Source: Pseudomonadota bacterium (lineage in GTDB: Bacteria; Pseudomonadota; Gammaproteobacteria; Burkholderiales; Methylophilaceae). From it: a stretch of DNA of 64,000 bases. This document shows, one piece after another, positions 16,723 to 28,165 of this stretch. The translations under genes and the position numbers were made by a program. The notes beneath the pieces were generated by a model. That model was not told the origin of the DNA, searched no databases, and was given only the letters and a program-made list of their open reading frames with translations. The DNA lies in assembly GCA_029782295.1 (NCBI GenBank), contig JAKOVB010000089.1:1-64000 (forward strand), given 5' to 3'. Position 1 is the stretch's first letter. Each line of letters begins with the position of its first letter.

Positions 16723-16820
16723 GATGTTCCCCGCTAGAATGATATCCAAGTGACCCCGTACATCGCCAAAAGGTTCCTGAGAACGGCAAACGCCCTGATA
16801 CAATTCACTTATTATGCTCC

Positions 16821-18869
<2,049 letters not shown>

Positions 18870-18884
18870 GTCGATGGTCAAAAC

Positions 18885-18912
18885 AAAAAGCCCCGCGATT
18901 GCGGGGCTTTTT
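18885..18912. terminator. Bidirectional Rho-independent terminator, uvrB/rne
   Basis: Stem AAAAAGCCCCGC (18885-18896) and GCGGGGCTTTTT (18901-18912) with loop GATT; A-run on one side and T-run on the other. It lies between the convergent uvrB and rne stops and should terminate both. Confidence 0.92.
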
Positions 18913-18929
18913 GTTGGGTGAATCCGGGA

Positions 18930-21563
18930 TTACTTGCCGGTTTCGACCATGACCAGCGGTTCGTCGCTGGAAGTATCATCCGATTTCTTCTGCCATGCAG
19001 CGGGTTTGCGCGGGGCTGGAGGAACTTCTTCCTCGACCACAACGGCCTTGACTGCATCAGAGCGGGTTTCCACCATCTCCAGACCGCTTTCGGCGATATT
19101 GGGGATCAGCGGCATCTGCTCGGATTCGGCCTCAGCCTTGGGCTTGCGCGGCTGGCGCGGCTGGCGCGGTTTGCGTTCTGCCTTGGCAGCCGGTTCTTCG
19201 GTGGCCACGTCCGTTGCAACCTCGGTGACCGTTTCCACGCTGGCCGGTTCTGTGGTTTCAACCTTTTCGGAGGCAACTTCAGCAACCGGGCTGGCTTCAG
19301 CGACGACAGCGGATTCCAACACTGGTGCGACGGTTTCAACCGTGGCGGTGGTGACTGGCGCTTCAACCGCAGCGACAGGTTCTGCCGACGGTGCCGTGAC
19401 CGTTTGGGTCTGGATGTCGGTCACGGCATTTTCGATGGCATTGGTCTCTGTCGAGGCATTGTTGCGCGCCTCGTTGCGAGAACCACGGTCACGGCCGCCA
19501 CGGCGACCACGACGGCTGCGTTGCTGCGGCTGCTCCGTACCTTCGGTGCCTTCGATGGCTGGTGCTGGAGCCTGACGTTCGCGCTCGGCGCGTTCCGGCT
19601 TTGCGGCTGCCTGCTGTTGCTGGCGAGTCTGGCGCTCGTTGCGCGGGGTCTCGTTGCGTTGCTGTTCGCCGCGGGTTTCGTTGCGGTTGCGTTCGCCGCG
19701 GGCTTCGCCACGTTCAGCGCGCTCGCCACGTTCACCGCGGTTGCGGTCACCACGGCCTTCGCTACGTTCTGCGCGTTCGCCACGCTCACCGCGGTTGCGT
19801 TCGTTGCGACGACCGCCTTCACGTTTGCGCGGTTCGGCCTTGGGCTTGGCTTCTTCCTCGGCCTTTGGGGCGCTGATACTGCCCAGCCAGCTGCGGAAGC
19901 GGCTGAACAGGGTGGTCTTCGGCTTTTCTTCGGCCACCGGTTCGGCACGCATCGGCGCCGGTGCAGCCGGGGTGATGCCCTTGACGGCGGCAACCTGCTT
20001 GGCCATTTCAGGCTTCTGCTGGGCCGCGGCTGCTTCTTCGATCTCTGACGGCAGTTCGACCATTTCGTAGCTGGCGCGTACGGTTTCTTCGCTGACGTCA
20101 TCGTGGCGCAGGCGAACGATCTTGTAGTTCGGGGTTTCCAGATGGATATTGGGAACCAGTACGACCTTGACACCCATGCGCTGTTCGATGGCATGAATCT
20201 CGGAGCGCTTTTCGTTCAGCAGGAAGGTTGCCGCTTCGACCGGCAATTGCACCTGAATGACGGCGCTGTTTTCCTTCATGGCCTCTTCCTGCGTGATGCG
20301 CAGGATGTGCAGGGCGGTGGATTCAATGCCGCGGATATGGCCGGTGCCATGGCAGCGCGGGCAAGGGATGTGGTTGGTTTCACCCAGCGACGGGCGCAGG
20401 CGCTGGCGGGACAGTTCCAGCAGGCCGAAACGGGAAATCTTGCCGGTCTGGACGCGGGCGCGGTCGTAATGCAGCGCATCGCGCAGACGGTTTTCAACCT
20501 CGCGCTGGTTGCGCTGGCTTTCCATATCGATGAAGTCGATCACCACCAGGCCGCCGAGGTCGCGCAGGCGCAGTTGACGAGCGGCTTCTTCCGCGGCTTC
20601 CAGGTTGGTGTTGAACGCGGTCTGTTCGATGTCGCTGCCGCGGGTGGCGCGGCCGGAGTTCACGTCGATCGAAACCAGGGCTTCGGTGTGGTCGATTACG
20701 ATGGCGCCGCCGCATGGCAGGCGCACTTCGCGAGCGAACGCGGACTCGATCTGATGTTCGATCTGGAAGCGGGAGAACAGCGGAATTTCGTCGCGATACA
20801 GTTTGACGCGGGAGACGTTGCCCGGCATCACATGGTTCATGAACTGCAGGGCCTGTTCATGGATTTCCGGCGTATCGATCAGAATCTCGCCGATATCCGG
20901 CTGGAAGTAATCGCGGATGGCGCGGATGACGAGGCTGCCTTCCTGATAGATCAGGAAAGGACCCTTCTGCAAGGTGGAGGCGCCTTCGATGGCGGTCCAC
21001 AGTTGCAGCAGGTAGTTCAGGTCCCATTGCAGTTCTTCCAGCGTCCGGCCGATACCGGCAGTGCGGGCGATGATGCTCATGCCGTTTGGCACTTCGAGCT
21101 GGGCCATCACGTCTCGCAATTCGTTGCGATCTTCGCCTTCGATGCGGCGGGATACACCGCCGCCACGGGGGTTGTTCGGCATCAGGACCAGATAGCGGCC
21201 GGCCAGGCTGATGAAGGTGGTCAGGGCGGCGCCCTTGTTGCCACGCTCATCCTTGTCGACCTGAACGATCAGTTCCTGGCCTTCGCGCAGGGCTTCCTTG
21301 ATGGAGGATCGACCGTCAGCGTCGCCCTGGAAGTAACTGCGGGCAACTTCTTTGAAAGGCAGGAAGCCGTGGCGATCGGTGCCGTAATTGACGAAACAGG
21401 CCTCAAGCGAAGGTTCGATGCGGGTGATGACGCCCTTGTAGATATTGCTCTTGCGTTGTTCCTTGCCGGCGTGCTCGATATCGAGATCGATCAGCTTTTG
21501 CCCGTCGACAATGGCGACGCGCAGCTCTTCAGCCTGCGTCGCATTGAATAACATGCGTTTCAT
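18930..21563 (-). CDS. rne: Ribonuclease E
   Basis: An 877-residue endoribonuclease and degradosome scaffold. The N-terminal half contains RNase H-like and S1 parts (MKRMLFNATQAEELRVAIV, IYKGVITRIEPSLEACFVNY), the 5' sensor, the DNase I-like domain with catalytic Asp in VSIDVNSGRATRG and VVIDFIDME, and the Zn-link CPRCHGTG that joins dimers. From about residue 520 the sequence becomes low complexity: an Arg/Glu-rich stretch with repeated RGERGERAER-like units (about 575-660, nt 19.59-19.85 kb), then Val/Glu/Thr/Ala-rich sequence and Pro/Arg patches (KPRQPRQPRKPKAE). These resemble RNA-binding and partner-binding microdomains. It is divergent from rluC, as in E. coli, with a long leader. Confidence 0.96.
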   Translation of the reverse strand: MKRMLFNATQAEELRVAIVDGQKLIDLDIEHAGKEQRKSNIYKGVITRIEPSLEACFVNYGTDRHGFLPFKEVARSYFQGDADGRSSIKEALREGQELIVQVDKDERGNKGAALTTFISLAGRYLVLMPNNPRGGGVSRRIEGEDRNELRDVMAQLEVPNGMSIIARTAGIGRTLEELQWDLNYLLQLWTAIEGASTLQKGPFLIYQEGSLVIRAIRDYFQPDIGEILIDTPEIHEQALQFMNHVMPGNVSRVKLYRDEIPLFSRFQIEHQIESAFAREVRLPCGGAIVIDHTEALVSIDVNSGRATRGSDIEQTAFNTNLEAAEEAARQLRLRDLGGLVVIDFIDMESQRNQREVENRLRDALHYDRARVQTGKISRFGLLELSRQRLRPSLGETNHIPCPRCHGTGHIRGIESTALHILRITQEEAMKENSAVIQVQLPVEAATFLLNEKRSEIHAIEQRMGVKVVLVPNIHLETPNYKIVRLRHDDVSEETVRASYEMVELPSEIEEAAAAQQKPEMAKQVAAVKGITPAAPAPMRAEPVAEEKPKTTLFSRFRSWLGSISAPKAEEEAKPKAEPRKREGGRRNERNRGERGERAERSEGRGDRNRGERGERAERGEARGERNRNETRGEQQRNETPRNERQTRQQQQAAAKPERAERERQAPAPAIEGTEGTEQPQQRSRRGRRGGRDRGSRNEARNNASTETNAIENAVTDIQTQTVTAPSAEPVAAVEAPVTTATVETVAPVLESAVVAEASPVAEVASEKVETTEPASVETVTEVATDVATEEPAAKAERKPRQPRQPRKPKAEAESEQMPLIPNIAESGLEMVETRSDAVKAVVVEEEVPPAPRKPAAWQKKSDDTSSDEPLVMVETGK

Positions 21564-22109
21564 TGTAGTTCTTCTCCCGCGCTCTTCAGCGGGCGTGCAT
21601 GCTAGGCCGCGGTGAGGCGACCGGAGGGAAAGGGAAGTGACGGCAGGCGAAAAAAGCCCGGAACGACCGCAACACGCAAGCGATACTGGATCGGCTCCGC
21701 AAGACGCTTTGTGATGCGCTGGCGGATTAATATTTTGCGTTAAATCAGTTCGTTAATTAATTAAATTAACGTAAAACCTTAATTTTTGGGCGCGGTTTGA
21801 TGCCCGGTAAAACTGTCTTTCGGTTACAATGCCGAACTAGAAGCCGGTGTAAAACAGCTTCAAAACTTCGATTTCCCGCCGCGCGGCACTTGGCCTGTCA
21901 ATGCGCGGCAGCTTTGAGCGCATTAATCCTGAAACCTACTTCCCGCTCGTCGCTGGTGCGAACGTAATCCCGCACTGGGAGAGGGTGTCGAATTCAGAAA
22001 TTTTTTCAAAACCGCTTCTTTGTGCCTCTTAACATTGAGACATGATGGTGAGCGGAATTAACCAGAAATTCTTGGTTGCCTTTTACAGGCAGCCGGTAGT
22101 ATAGGTGAG
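21564..22109. other. Long divergent intergenic region between rne and rluC
   Basis: 546 bases without a convincing gene. Near the rne start the minus strand can form CCCGC/GCGGG hairpins. At 21730-21785 there is an AT-rich block containing TTAATTAATTAA, probably the core promoter area. A TACAAT at 21825-21830 is a possible -10 for rluC but has no good -35. At 21878-21909 a 7-bp inverted repeat GCCGCGC/GCGCGGC is present. Long rne leaders mediate autoregulation by RNase E in E. coli; a similar role here is inference. Confidence 0.55.
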
Positions 22110-23051
22110 ATGAACGATTTAAGCAAAGCAGCAGTGTCCTTGGTGACGGTCGACGAAGCAGGTGAGGGACAGCGCATCGATAATTTCCTTGCCAGGCAAC
22201 TCAAAGGCGTGCCCAAAAGCCATCTTTACCGTATCCTGCGTAGCGGTGAAGTGCGCGTCAACAGCAAGCGCGTGGATGCGACCTGCCGGTTGGTCATCGG
22301 CGATGTGGTACGTATTCCGCCCGTCCGGGTCGCTGCCCCAGCCCCCAGGCCGGATGCACCCGTTGCCTCGAAATTCGACGACAAGATTCTTTACGAGGAT
22401 GACGCGATGCTCGTCATCAACAAGCCTGCCGGGATCGCCGTTCACGGTGGCAGCGGTATCAGTCGCGGCGTGATCGAGCAATTGCGTCTCGAGCGCCCGC
22501 AGGCCAGGTTCCTGGAACTGGTGCACCGTCTGGACCGTGAAACTTCGGGTGTGCTGTTGCTGGCAAAGAAACGTAGCGCCTTGGTGGCCTTGCATGAGGC
22601 TATCCGTGGGAACGCCATGGAAAAGCGTTACCTGATGCTGGTCTGCGGTTCCTGGAAAGACCAGAAGCGCCGCGTGAAGCTGAATCTTCGCAAATACACG
22701 CTGGAGAGTGGCGAGCGCCGCGTCAGCGTGGAAGAAGATGGGCAGCACTCAGAAACCATTTTTCATCTGCGCCAGAACTATGGCGAGTTTTCCCTGCTCG
22801 AAGCGGAATTGATCACCGGTCGAACACACCAGTTGCGCGTGCAGCTTCAGCATCTCGGGTTTCCGATTGCCGGGGATGATAAATATGGGGATTACGCCGT
22901 CAACAAGGACTTGCAGAAGCGTGGTCTGAAACGCATGTTCCTGCATTCCGCCGAAACCGTGATCCGTCATCCGTTGACGGGCGCAGAGTTGCGTTTGACG
23001 GCGCCGCTGCCGAAAGAACTCCAGAATTTCCTGAATTCCTTAGCCAAATAG
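22110..23051 (+). CDS. rluC: 23S rRNA pseudouridine synthase RluC
   Basis: A 313-residue RluA-family enzyme. The N-terminal S4 domain is at about residues 18-75 (RIDNFLARQLKGVPKSHLYR). The catalytic domain has the HRLDRETSGVLLLAKK motif with the nucleophilic Asp (about residues 144-158) and the family RTHQLRVQLQHLGFPIAGD segment. By analogy it modifies U955, U2504 and U2580 of 23S rRNA; RluD or RluA specificity cannot be fully excluded, but the position opposite rne supports RluC. It leads a probable operon with the HAD, Rieske and sppA genes. Confidence 0.92.
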   Translation: MNDLSKAAVSLVTVDEAGEGQRIDNFLARQLKGVPKSHLYRILRSGEVRVNSKRVDATCRLVIGDVVRIPPVRVAAPAPRPDAPVASKFDDKILYEDDAMLVINKPAGIAVHGGSGISRGVIEQLRLERPQARFLELVHRLDRETSGVLLLAKKRSALVALHEAIRGNAMEKRYLMLVCGSWKDQKRRVKLNLRKYTLESGERRVSVEEDGQHSETIFHLRQNYGEFSLLEAELITGRTHQLRVQLQHLGFPIAGDDKYGDYAVNKDLQKRGLKRMFLHSAETVIRHPLTGAELRLTAPLPKELQNFLNSLAK

Positions 23052-23058
23052 TCAACGC

Positions 23059-23715
23059 ATGCCGAAACAATTTGACCTGATCATCTTCGACTGGGACGGA
23101 ACCCTGGTCGATTCCTCCCAGATTATTGTCGACAGTATCCAGTCCGCCAGTGTCGATGCCGGCCTGCCAGTCCCGACGGCGGCGGCTTCGCGCAGCATTA
23201 TCGGTCTGAGCCTGCGCAATGCCATCCTGACCTTGTTCCCCGAGATCAACGAGGCGCAATTGCAGTTGCTGGTCGACCGTTACGGCTATCATTTTCATAC
23301 CCGGCATGATGAGATCCCGCTCTTCGAGGGGGTGACGGAGGCTTTGACCGAGTTGGGCGAGGCTGGGGTCATGCTTGCCGTCGCCACAGGCAAGGGACGT
23401 CGTGGACTGGACCATGCGATGGACACCAGCGGTCTACGCCCTCACTTCATCGCCTCCCGTTGCGCGGACGAATGTCATTCCAAACCGCATCCGCAAATGC
23501 TGCACGAAATCATGGACGAACTTGGAGTGATGCCTGAGCGTACCCTCATGGTCGGTGATACCAGCTACGACCTGCAGATGGCGCAGAACGCCAATGTGGC
23601 GAGTCTGGGCGTGACGTTCGGCGCACAACCGCTGGAATCTCTGCTGCCTTTTTCTCCGCTTGCGGCGTTTGATCGATTCACGGACGTGCACGAATGGCTG
23701 AGACAGAACGCCTGA
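23059..23715 (+). CDS. HAD-superfamily hydrolase (phosphoglycolate phosphatase-like)
   Basis: A 218-residue HAD subfamily IA phosphatase. Motif I is FDWDGTLVDS (residues 8-17, nucleophile Asp9, acid/base Asp11), motif II is AVATGKGRRGL, the motif III lysine is in CHSKPHPQMLHEIM, and motif IV is MVGDTSYDLQMAQNA. A cap domain lies at about 18-85. Gph-like members hydrolyse 2-phosphoglycolate, others act on nucleotides or sugar phosphates. It begins 7 nt after rluC and overlaps the Rieske gene by 22 nt, an arrangement common in betaproteobacteria. Confidence 0.88.
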   Translation: MPKQFDLIIFDWDGTLVDSSQIIVDSIQSASVDAGLPVPTAAASRSIIGLSLRNAILTLFPEINEAQLQLLVDRYGYHFHTRHDEIPLFEGVTEALTELGEAGVMLAVATGKGRRGLDHAMDTSGLRPHFIASRCADECHSKPHPQMLHEIMDELGVMPERTLMVGDTSYDLQMAQNANVASLGVTFGAQPLESLLPFSPLAAFDRFTDVHEWLRQNA

Positions 23716-24050
23716 TCTGTATTTCCGCGGCACTGGAAGAGCGGGGGGTAGGGGTGCGCTTTGCCCTCCCGGAAATGGGCGAACGCGTGACGGGCTTCGC
23801 GGTGCGATATAATGGCCGCCCGCAAGCCTACGTGAACCGCTGTGCTCACGTACCGGTGGAACTGGACTTGCTGGAAGGCGATTTTTTCGACCTGTCGCGT
23901 GAATACCTGATCTGTAGCACCCATGGCGCCCACTACCGACCCGTAGATGGTTTGTGCGTAATGGGGCCGTGCAAAGGAAAGTCCCTGCAGGTATTGGACG
24001 TTGTCGAACGCGACGGCCATATTTATTTAAGAATGGAAGACCATGTCTGA
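23694..24050 (+). CDS. Rieske [2Fe-2S] domain protein
   Basis: A 118-residue single-domain Rieske protein. Cluster ligands are Cys50 and His52 (RCAHVPVEL) and Cys74 and His77 (ICSTHGAHYR), that is C-x-H-x21-C-x2-H. There is no signal peptide or membrane anchor, so it is a soluble ferredoxin-like electron carrier or a small-subunit-like protein rather than part of a bc1 complex. It overlaps the HAD gene at its start and sppA at its end, implying coupled translation. Its partner is unknown. Confidence 0.88.
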   Translation: MAETERLICISAALEERGVGVRFALPEMGERVTGFAVRYNGRPQAYVNRCAHVPVELDLLEGDFFDLSREYLICSTHGAHYRPVDGLCVMGPCKGKSLQVLDVVERDGHIYLRMEDHV

Positions 24051-24969
24051 TCCGCAAAACTGGGAACGCCAGGCCCTCGAGAAGCTGGCCTTTGCCGCCG
24101 TGCAGGAGCAGCGTCGTTCCCGGCACTGGAGCATCTTCTTCAAGACCCTGGGATTTGTTTATCTGTATGCCTTGCTATTTATCGGGCTGGACTGGATGGG
24201 CTCGAGCAAGACCATTGGTTCCCACACCGCTCTGATCGATATCCAGGGGGAGATCGGTGCGGAGGGTCAGGTCACGGCGGACAACACCATCACCAGCCTG
24301 CAGACGGCGTTCGAGGATGAGCACACCAAGGGCATCATCCTGCGCATCAATAGTCCGGGTGGTAGCCCGGTGCAGGCCGGCATCATCAATGACGAGATCA
24401 AGCGTCAGCGCAAACTGCATCCCAAGGTCCCCGTCTATGCCGTGGTCGAAGATATCTGCGCCTCTGGCGGCTACTACATTGCAGCCGCGGCCGACAGGAT
24501 TTATGTCGACAAGGCCAGCATCGTCGGTTCCATCGGCGTGATTATGGACGGCTTCGGATTTACCGGCACCATGCAGAAACTGGGTGTCGAGCGTCGTGTC
24601 ATGACGGCCGGAGAAAACAAGGCGCTGCTGGATCCGTTTTCGCCGTTGAACCCGGCGCACAAGGCGTTTGCGCAAAGCATGCTGAACGAGGTACACCAGC
24701 AGTTTATCCAGGTGGTGCGCGAAGGCCGTGGCAAGCGCCTCAAGGAAACCCCGGAGATGTTCAGCGGTCTGTTCTGGACTGGGCAGCGCAGTATCGAACT
24801 GGGGCTGGCTGACGGTCTCGGTAGTTCAGAGTCGGTTGCCCGCGAAGTAATCAAGGAACCGAACATCGTCGATTTCACCACCCGCGAGGGCCTGGCTGAC
24901 CGCTTCGCTAAGCGTTTTGGCGCTGCCATGGCCAACACGCTTGCGGGTACTACCTTCAGACTTCATTAA
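24043..24969 (+). CDS. sppA: Signal peptide peptidase SppA, short form (S49)
   Basis: A 308-residue inner-membrane S49 peptidase with one N-terminal membrane segment (about residues 33-52). The active site is the Ser/Lys dyad of short SppA enzymes: Ser141 in ICASGGYYIAAAA and Lys193 in TAGENKALLDPF. The RINSPGGSPVQAG segment at about 101-113 is also typical. It degrades leftover signal peptides in the membrane. It overlaps the Rieske gene by 8 nt and is followed after 18 nt by pgl. Confidence 0.92.
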   Translation: MSDPQNWERQALEKLAFAAVQEQRRSRHWSIFFKTLGFVYLYALLFIGLDWMGSSKTIGSHTALIDIQGEIGAEGQVTADNTITSLQTAFEDEHTKGIILRINSPGGSPVQAGIINDEIKRQRKLHPKVPVYAVVEDICASGGYYIAAAADRIYVDKASIVGSIGVIMDGFGFTGTMQKLGVERRVMTAGENKALLDPFSPLNPAHKAFAQSMLNEVHQQFIQVVREGRGKRLKETPEMFSGLFWTGQRSIELGLADGLGSSESVAREVIKEPNIVDFTTREGLADRFAKRFGAAMANTLAGTTFRLH

Positions 24970-24987
24970 TTTTTCAGAAACAGATTC

Positions 24988-25677
24988 ATGCAAGAACAGC
25001 TCATCCGCTGGCATGTTTACGACAATGCCAGCCAACTGCAAGTCGCAGCAACCGAGGCCGTCCTGAAATCCGCAAAGACCGCCATCGACGAGAACGGTCG
25101 CTTTTCCATCGTGCTGGCAGGCGGGACGACACCGAAGGAAATCTATCAGCAGTTGCGTACTGCCCAGACCGACTGGTCAAGCTGGCATGTGTATTTCGGT
25201 GATGAACGCTGCCTGCCAGCCGATCACCTTGACCGTAACAGCCGAATGGCTTTCGATGCCTGGCTGAGTCACGTGTCGATCCCGGCACAGCAGGTGCATG
25301 TGATGCCCGCTGAGCTGGGGCCGGATATGGCTGCTGCGCGATATTCGGATCTTCTTGCCGGTGCGGAAACGTTTGATTGCGTGTTGCTTGGCATGGGCGA
25401 GGATGCGCATACTGCCAGCCTGTTCCCGGGACAGGTCTGGGAAGCTGCTGATGGGGCCCCCGCCATCCCCGTGCGCAATGCGCCCAAGCCGCCTTCGGAT
25501 CGTGTTTCGCTGTCCGCCAGTCGACTTTCCCGCGCGCGGCAGGTCATGTTCTTCGTCACCGGGGCAGGGAAGCGGGAGGCGATGAAGGCTTGGCGTGGTG
25601 GGGAACAGGTACCGGTTGCTGCGATTCGACCGGTTGCTGGCGTCGACGTCTATATCGATCGGGCTGCAAACGACTGA
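24988..25677 (+). CDS. pgl: 6-phosphogluconolactonase
   Basis: A 229-residue DevB/SOL-type lactonase of the oxidative pentose phosphate pathway. Family segments are IVLAGGTTPKEIYQQL (residues 37-52), WHVYFGDERCLPADHLDRNSR (69-89) and LLGMGEDAHTASLFPG (about 132-147). It hydrolyses 6-phosphogluconolactone produced by Zwf. The window has no zwf or gnd. It ends 7 nt from a convergent small gene. Confidence 0.92.
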   Translation: MQEQLIRWHVYDNASQLQVAATEAVLKSAKTAIDENGRFSIVLAGGTTPKEIYQQLRTAQTDWSSWHVYFGDERCLPADHLDRNSRMAFDAWLSHVSIPAQQVHVMPAELGPDMAAARYSDLLAGAETFDCVLLGMGEDAHTASLFPGQVWEAADGAPAIPVRNAPKPPSDRVSLSASRLSRARQVMFFVTGAGKREAMKAWRGGEQVPVAAIRPVAGVDVYIDRAAND

Positions 25678-25684
25678 TCAAACC

Positions 25685-25990
25685 TTATTCCAGCGCTTCA
25701 AGGAACCGGCGGCGCGCGACCTCCATGAGGGTAGCGTTACCGCCGGCATCGAGGCTGCTGCGGTAGAAGTCTTCGAAAGCCTGTAACGTCTTTTTCCTGT
25801 CCAGTGTTGCCGGTGCGGAGGTCGTCGCCTTGCATCCGTCAGCTGAAAAATCGAGTGGTTTCAGGATCGCCGAGCGGCGAATCAGGCGCTTGGTGCCAGA
25901 GGAAGACGTAGCAAGCAGAGTGTCACTCTTGGTGTACGTTTCCCCTTCGAACTCGAAGCGGGTGCCGATCGCAATTTCGTGAAATTTCAT
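25685..25990 (-). CDS. 101-residue protein of unknown function
   Basis: I do not recognise a family. The N-terminal half looks like a small beta-rich domain (MKFHEIAIGTRFEFEGETY, then SGTKRLIRRSAILKPLD). The C-terminal half is helical (LQAFEDFYRSSLDAGGN, LMEVARRRFLEALE). No signal peptide, membrane helix or conserved cysteines; it has a single Cys. The start has AAGGA 8 nt upstream, and codon use is host-like, so it is probably a real gene. It follows the MEKHLA gene on the same strand after 19 nt and may be last in the glgB-pgi-MEKHLA unit. Confidence 0.7.
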   Translation of the reverse strand: MKFHEIAIGTRFEFEGETYTKSDTLLATSSSGTKRLIRRSAILKPLDFSADGCKATTSAPATLDRKKTLQAFEDFYRSSLDAGGNATLMEVARRRFLEALE

Positions 25991-26009
25991 GGTCGTGCCG
26001 TTCCTTAAG

Positions 26010-26468
26010 TTATGGCAACCTATGCCAGTCGCTTAAAAGTGCCGCCTGTCCGCAATATTCCCCGTTTTCGTCCAGGACGTTCCAGACGATCGCGTTGCTG
26101 ATCATGAAGCGCTTTCCGTACTTCGATATCCTCACGCCTGTGTAGTCATCGATATAACCCTCTTGTGTCACGCGTTGCATCAGGCGGTCGCGTTCAGACT
26201 GTACCAGTGGCTCTGCGGACAGCCTGGAAGGTAGGGTGGTCAATTCGTTCCAGGACATTTCGAACAGCGACAGGGCGGCGAGGTTGCCATAATTGAAAAT
26301 GGGGTCGGACTGGGTTCCGTGCGAGACGACGGCGAACGTGGCATTGTCGAGCGCGGCAACGGCCTTCTGGTCATCCAGGTCCGCTGGAACCAGATCGCGA
26401 CCTGTCCAGTGGTGATAGCTTGCGCGTAACAGTTTGACGTGCCGCGCAAGCCAGGCGGCATCCGGCAT
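26010..26468 (-). CDS. MEKHLA domain-containing protein
   Basis: A 152-residue protein made almost only of a MEKHLA domain (PF08670), a PAS-like fold first named from the C-terminus of plant HD-ZIP III factors and also found alone in bacteria. Diagnostic stretches are VVSHGTQSDPIFNYGNLAAL, LPSRLSAEPLVQSERDRLM and DDYTGVRISKYGKRFMI. Its ligand and role in bacteria are unknown. The ATG at 26468 overlaps the pgi stop (TGATG); a GTG one codon upstream is possible. Coupling to pgi suggests a sensory role connected with sugar metabolism, which is only inference. Confidence 0.88.
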   Translation of the reverse strand: MPDAAWLARHVKLLRASYHHWTGRDLVPADLDDQKAVAALDNATFAVVSHGTQSDPIFNYGNLAALSLFEMSWNELTTLPSRLSAEPLVQSERDRLMQRVTQEGYIDDYTGVRISKYGKRFMISNAIVWNVLDENGEYCGQAALLSDWHRLP

Positions 26469-28114
26469 CACTTCCGGCGTTGCTTCTTGAAGTGGTTGAT
26501 CAGACCGTTCGTCGAAGAGTCATGGTCGTGAATGGTCTCGCTGCCACCCAGTTGCGGGTAAATTTTCTGGGCCAGTTGCTTGCCCAGTTCCACGCCCCAT
26601 TGGTCGAAGGAGTTGATATTCCAGACAATGCCCTGGACGAAAATCTTATGCTCGTAAAGTGCGATCAGCGATCCCAGTGTCTTCGGGTCCAGCTTCTGGA
26701 ACAGGATGGAATTGGTCGGGCGGTTGCCACGGAACACCTTGTGCAGCAACAGCAATTCCAGCTCTTCACCCTTGTAGCCGGCAGCTTCCAGTTCGGCACG
26801 AGCTTCCTCGCCGGTCTTGCCCTGCATCAGTGCCTGGGTCTGCGCCAGGAAATTGGAGAACAGGATTTCGTGGTGTGTGCCTAGCGGGTACTGGGTTTCG
26901 ATCGGCATCAGGAAATCGCACGGGATCATGCGGGTGCCCTGATGGATCAACTGATAGAAGGCATGCTGACCGTTGGTGCCTGGTTCGCCCCAGATGATCG
27001 GGCCGGTGTCGTAATCAACACGTTTGCCTTCACGATCGACGAATTTGCCGTTACTTTCCATGTCACCTTGCTGGAAATACGCGGAAAAACGTGACAGGGT
27101 CTGGTCGTAGGGCAGAATGGCGTGCGTTTGCGCGCCGAAGAAATTGTTGTACCAGATACCGATCATGGCCATGATCACCGGCAGGTTCTTGTCCAGCGGT
27201 GTGGATCGGAAGTGCTGGTCCATTTCGTAGGCACCCTGCAACATGGCCTCGAAGTTGTCCATGCCGATATCCAGCGCGATGGACAGGCCAATGGCGGACC
27301 ACAGCGAATAACGTCCGCCGACCCAATCCCAGAATTCGAACATGTTGGCGGTGTCGATGCCGAACTTCGAGACTTCGGCGGCGTTGGTGGACAGGGCGAC
27401 GAAATGCTTGGCAATCTGGGTTTCGTCTTTGGCCGTTTCCAGGAACCATGCACGGGCAGAGCGTGCGTTGGTCAGGGTTTCCTGGGTCGTGAAAGTTTTC
27501 GATGCGACGACGAACATCGTGGTTTCAGGGTTGCATTTCTGCAGCGTCATGCCGAGATGGGCGCCATCGACGTTGGAGACGAAGTGCGCGCGCAACGTCG
27601 GGCTGCTGTAAGGCTTGAGCGCAGTGCAGGCCATGAACGGCCCGAGGTCGGAGCCACCGATCCCGATGTTGACGATGTCGGTAATCGCCTTGCCGGTAAA
27701 ACCCTTCCATGCGCCGCTGCGAACACGTTCGGTGAAGTTGCGCATCTGCTTGAGCACCCGGTTCACTTCCGGCATGACATCCTTGCCGTCGACCAGCACC
27801 GGCTTGTTGCTGCGGTTACGCAGGGCGGTATGCAGGACGGCTCGGTTCTCGGTAAAGTTGATTTTTTCACCGGAGAACATGCGTTCACGCCAATCCTCCA
27901 CCTGGCTTTCACGGGCTAGCTGGATGATGAGTGTCAGGGTCTCCTCGGTAATGCGATTCTTGGAGTAGTCCAGAAGGATGTCATTGAATTGCAATGAGAA
28001 CTTATCGAACCTGGCGGGATCTTCCTGAAACATCTCGCGCATATGTTTTTGCGCGATTTCCTGCTGATGCTTGGCAAGTCTCCGCCAGATTGGAGAAGTG
28101 GTCAGTTTCGACAT
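26468..28114 (-). CDS. pgi: Glucose-6-phosphate isomerase
   Basis: A 548-residue Pgi of normal length. Family signatures are [16 protein letters not shown] (about residues 146-161), [16 protein letters not shown], and [18 protein letters not shown] with the catalytic Glu/His region. The C-terminal [16 protein letters not shown] contains the catalytic Lys helix. It interconverts glucose-6-phosphate and fructose-6-phosphate, joining glycogen turnover with glycolysis. It lies 51 nt downstream of glgB and overlaps the MEKHLA gene. Confidence 0.96.
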   Translation of the reverse strand: MSKLTTSPIWRRLAKHQQEIAQKHMREMFQEDPARFDKFSLQFNDILLDYSKNRITEETLTLIIQLARESQVEDWRERMFSGEKINFTENRAVLHTALRNRSNKPVLVDGKDVMPEVNRVLKQMRNFTERVRSGAWKGFTGKAITDIVNIGIGGSDLGPFMACTALKPYSSPTLRAHFVSNVDGAHLGMTLQKCNPETTMFVVASKTFTTQETLTNARSARAWFLETAKDETQIAKHFVALSTNAAEVSKFGIDTANMFEFWDWVGGRYSLWSAIGLSIALDIGMDNFEAMLQGAYEMDQHFRSTPLDKNLPVIMAMIGIWYNNFFGAQTHAILPYDQTLSRFSAYFQQGDMESNGKFVDREGKRVDYDTGPIIWGEPGTNGQHAFYQLIHQGTRMIPCDFLMPIETQYPLGTHHEILFSNFLAQTQALMQGKTGEEARAELEAAGYKGEELELLLLHKVFRGNRPTNSILFQKLDPKTLGSLIALYEHKIFVQGIVWNINSFDQWGVELGKQLAQKIYPQLGGSETIHDHDSSTNGLINHFKKQRRK

Positions 28115-28165
28115 GGTAAGCCCTGAAATTGCTTTCTGTTTGTTCGCCTGTATGCCGGTGAATCG

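Noticed and set aside
20103-21551. Long open frame (482 codons) on the + strand opposite rne
   Set aside because: It is the mirror of the RNase E catalytic half; GC-rich codon bias leaves the antisense frame open. No domain or ribosome site supports it.
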